In this document: piece by piece, positions 30,929 through 32,686 of the stretch
How the letters are laid out: the number at the start of each line of letters is the position of its first letter
How positions within the stretch are numbered: the stretch's first letter is position 1
Source of the DNA: a virus
Direction: 5' to 3' (one strand)
IMG/VR virus record: IMGVR_UViG_3300022902_000048
Coordinates: 1 to 32,686 of that record
DNA length: 32,686 bases
Made by a program: the position numbers and the translations under genes
Notes under the pieces: model-generated
The model's input: the letters and a program-made list of their open reading frames with translations, nothing else
What the model was told of the DNA's origin: nothing
Database searches by the model: none

Positions 30929-31765
30929 ATGGAAACTATCATTGGATTAGGCAACGCTGGTTGCAACATAACGAAATTTTTCTCTCAATATCCTCAATAT
31001 GAGTGCTTTTATATTGACTCAGAGGCGAGGGAAGAAGAGAACTCCCTAAAGATACCCAAGAGGACGTCTCACGAGAAGTATGAAAGCTCCTTTCCTGTAA
31101 GAAAAGCAGAAGAGTTCTTTAAGAAAGTTAAAAAGCCGTGCCTTTTGGTAGTAGGAGGATCAGGGACCATTTCAGGGTGCTCCTTAAGAATCCTAGAACT
31201 ACTAAAAAAGAAGAAACCACACGTCCTTTATATTAAGCCAGACCGAGCTGCTTTGTCTGCTGAGAGAAAATTGCAAGACAATGCTGTGTACGGTATCCTA
31301 CAGGAGTATGCACGCTCGGGTTTAATAGAGCGCATGTTCATTGTAGACAATATCAAACTTGAAGAAGTCCTGGGTGATATTCCTATTATAAATTATTATA
31401 ATAATCTGAACCGCCTTCTCGTATCTACAATGCATATGACTAACATATATACTAACACCAAAGCCATAGAAAGTAGTTTCTTTGGTCTCCACGAGACCAG
31501 CCGAATATCCACTTTTGGTATGATGAAGCTCGACTCGACACAGGAAAATCTTTTCTTTGACTTGGAAAACCCAAGAGACAAGACAATTTTCTATGCGATT
31601 AATAAAGAAAGTTTAGAAAACGACGGAAGCCTTTTTCGAAAGATTAAGCAACAAGTAAAACACTTTGCAGATGAAAACCTGAATGTTTCTTATAAGATCT
31701 TCTCTACAACCTACGACGACGATTACGTTTACTCTATGAACTATTCTTCTTTCATCCAAAAATAA
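30929..31765 (+). CDS. Tubulin/FtsZ-superfamily-like protein (278 aa)
   Basis: The start lies 6 bases after the polymerase stop, with a weak ribosome site. Residues 1-13 (IIGLGNAGCNI after MET) fit the T1 phosphate loop of FtsZ (GVGGGGxN). Strand plus YIDSEA at 28-33 fits the 'NTDAQ' segment. LLVVGGSGTISGCSLRILEL at 72-91 fits the T4 tubulin signature (GGGTGTG) and following helix. VLYIKPDRAALSAERKLQDN at 99-118 and RMFIVDNIKLEEV at 135-147 fit the FtsZ 'TxPFxxEG...N' and 'iviPNdrLl' blocks. The C-terminus (VSYKIFSTTYDDDYVYSMNY) resembles the tubulin second domain. The T7-loop catalytic aspartates are not obvious. FtsZ and tubulins are about 400 aa, so this is short. Function (filament former, nucleotide binder, or inhibitor of host division) is inference. 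Confidence 0.6.
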   Translation: METIIGLGNAGCNITKFFSQYPQYECFYIDSEAREEENSLKIPKRTSHEKYESSFPVRKAEEFFKKVKKPCLLVVGGSGTISGCSLRILELLKKKKPHVLYIKPDRAALSAERKLQDNAVYGILQEYARSGLIERMFIVDNIKLEEVLGDIPIINYYNNLNRLLVSTMHMTNIYTNTKAIESSFFGLHETSRISTFGMMKLDSTQENLFFDLENPRDKTIFYAINKESLENDGSLFRKIKQQVKHFADENLNVSYKIFSTTYDDDYVYSMNYSSFIQK

Positions 31766-31778
31766 TCCTTTTTTTTGC

Positions 31779-31806
31779 TTGAATACAGAACAAACATGTT
31801 TATAAT
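31779..31806 (+). promoter_or_regulatory. Sigma70-type promoter of the gp32-like gene
   Basis: TTGAAT (31779-31784), a 16-base spacer, then TATAAT (31801-31806). The -10 box is a perfect consensus. It lies in the 144-base gap before the single-stranded DNA binding protein gene and would allow early transcription by host polymerase. Confidence 0.7.
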
Positions 31807-31833
31807 AATGATGTGTTCATATTACACGACAGA

Positions 31834-31900
31834 AAATCTTATGAAGATTTCAGAGATTCTATTTTATTTTTAATAAATGTTTTTAAAAAATTTCTAAGGA
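31834..31900 (+). promoter_or_regulatory. Structured, AT-rich 5' leader of the gp32-like gene
   Basis: AAATCTT-ATG-AAGATTT (31834-31850) is a 7-bp hairpin. It is followed by about 45 nearly pure A/T bases up to the AAGGAG at 31896-31901. T4 gp32 represses its own mRNA by binding an unstructured AT-rich leader next to a folded element. This leader has the same layout, so autoregulation is a reasonable inference. Confidence 0.4.
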
Positions 31901-31909
31901 GAAAAAATA

Positions 31910-32641
31910 ATGACACTTGATATGAAAAAAATGAAAGCAAAGTATACTGCTTTACAACAGCGCGGTCGCGGCGGCGGCAAGGGCATGTGGTTTCGACCGC
32001 AGGATGGCGAACAGGTTATTCGTATTGTCCCTACCTCTGACGGTGATCCGTTTAAGGAGTTTTGGCTTCACTATGGCGTCGGAAAGAACCCTGCTTTCCT
32101 TAGTCTTAAGCGAAACTTTGGACAGGACGACCCTCTTGATGACTTTGTTCGCGCCCTTTATAAGGAAGGCGATGAAGACAGCATTAAGATGGCAAAGAAC
32201 CTTTCGGCTAAACAGCGATTCTTTTCGCCTGTTCTTGTCAGAGGTGAAGAAGAAAAAGGTGTCCGCATCTGGGGATACGGGAAGCAAGTTTATGAGCAGC
32301 TTCTCAACCTTGTTCTGAATCCTGAGTATGGAGACATTACTGATGTTGAGGCAGGAACAGACCTTACACTTCAGTATGGTAAGCCCGCAGGAGCCCAGTT
32401 CCCTCAAACGAACTTGATTCCTCGTCGCAAGTCTTCTACACTAGGAAAGACGTCGGACTCCACGGCTGCGATGTTGGATTCTATTCCAGACATCGAAGGT
32501 TCGTTTGACAAAAAATCCTTCGAACAAGTTCAAACCATCTTGGATGAGTTTATGGACTTGGAAGGCGATAATGATTCCGAAGGAACCAATCGTTATGGTT
32601 CTAACGCTATCGACAATGCTCTAGCAGACTTGGAAAGCTAG
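31910..32641 (+). CDS. Single-stranded DNA binding protein, gp32-like
   Basis: 243 residues (T4 gp32 has 301). RBS AAGGAG 8 bases before the ATG. The N-terminus is basic with a Gly/Arg patch (QQRGRGGGKGMWFRPQDGEQ). It is followed by VIRIVPTSDGDPFKEFWLHY, matching gp32's VIRFLPSKNDE..PFAILVNH, and by FFSPVLVRGEEEKGVRIWGY and GKQVYEQLLNLV, matching [20 protein letters not shown] and GKKIWDKINAMI. The C-terminus is acidic (DLEGDNDSEG, ALADLES), as needed for recruiting replication partners. The zinc-binding Cys/His set of T4 gp32 is absent: no Cys occurs in the corresponding segment (LSLKRNFGQDDPLDDFVRAL). It coats ssDNA in replication and recombination. It has its own promoter and leader. Confidence 0.88.
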   Translation: MTLDMKKMKAKYTALQQRGRGGGKGMWFRPQDGEQVIRIVPTSDGDPFKEFWLHYGVGKNPAFLSLKRNFGQDDPLDDFVRALYKEGDEDSIKMAKNLSAKQRFFSPVLVRGEEEKGVRIWGYGKQVYEQLLNLVLNPEYGDITDVEAGTDLTLQYGKPAGAQFPQTNLIPRRKSSTLGKTSDSTAAMLDSIPDIEGSFDKKSFEQVQTILDEFMDLEGDNDSEGTNRYGSNAIDNALADLES

Positions 32642-32686
32642 ATAATCTGCCCGCAGGGAGGCACGGGGTTACAGGTGTCTCACCTC
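32642..32686 (+). other. Non-coding right edge with overlapping inverted repeats
   Basis: Behind the gp32-like stop lie CTGC-CC-GCAG (32647-32656), GAGGCAC / GTGTCTC (32658-32664 with 32675-32681, one wobble) and AGGTG-TCT-CACCT (32673-32685). They cannot all form together. This may be the start of a terminator or structured RNA, but the window ends before any T-run. Confidence 0.3.

Noticed and set aside
32642-32686. A tRNA or complete terminator at the right edge
   Set aside because: GC-rich inverted repeats are present, but there is no tRNA-like arm set, no CCA end and no T-run before the window ends.

Overview
The window is part of the genome of a tailed, contractile (T4-type) bacteriophage. 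All supported genes are on the + strand, packed almost end to end with frequent stop/start overlaps (TAATG). The virion genes are recognisable but divergent relatives of T4 scaffold gp22, major capsid gp23, neck gp13/gp14, sheath terminator gp15, sheath gp18, tube gp19, gp26, tape measure gp29, tube initiator gp48/54 and gp53. A family A DNA polymerase, where T4 itself uses family B, and a phage-encoded ribosomal protein bS21 suggest an environmental 'far-T4' type myovirus rather than a coliphage relative. Strong AGGAG-type ribosome binding sites suggest a host that uses Shine-Dalgarno initiation. The host cannot be named from the sequence.

Layout. 1-1475: four small genes (a left-truncated ORF, a 134-aa protein, bS21, a beta-rich virion-like protein). 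1495-6894: two long fibre-like proteins, each ending in a Peptidase_S74 intramolecular chaperone domain, then two hairpins. 7069-9923: scaffold and major capsid protein, then a strong terminator. 10094-11118: two small genes in separately controlled units. 11197-17626: neck, sheath terminator, sheath and tube. 17650-18700: gp26-like tail assembly/baseplate protein with a short ORF in the +1 frame after a T7 run, a candidate programmed frameshift. 18781-28424: unknown small protein, tape measure, tube initiator, LysM/gp53-like protein and a giant 1794-aa baseplate protein with a hub-like C-terminus. 28470-29729: unknown protein. 29738-32641: replication and cell-biology genes, namely a short exonuclease-less PolA, a tubulin/FtsZ-superfamily-like protein and a gp32-like single-stranded DNA binding protein behind a good sigma70-type promoter.

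Control. Eight late units are preceded by the same short motif, CTATTTAY or its variant CTACTTAY, placed 20-80 bases upstream of the start codon. Four of the eight lie just downstream of a terminator. This is probably the phage's own late promoter element. Together the genes make the head (scaffold, capsid), neck and contractile tail, with fibres folded by self-cleaving chaperone domains. bS21 may adjust host ribosomes, and the right-hand genes serve replication and possibly intracellular organisation.

No tRNA, CRISPR array, insertion sequence or integrase was seen. Terminase, portal, prohead protease and lysis genes are not in this window. No gap between genes exceeds 180 bases.
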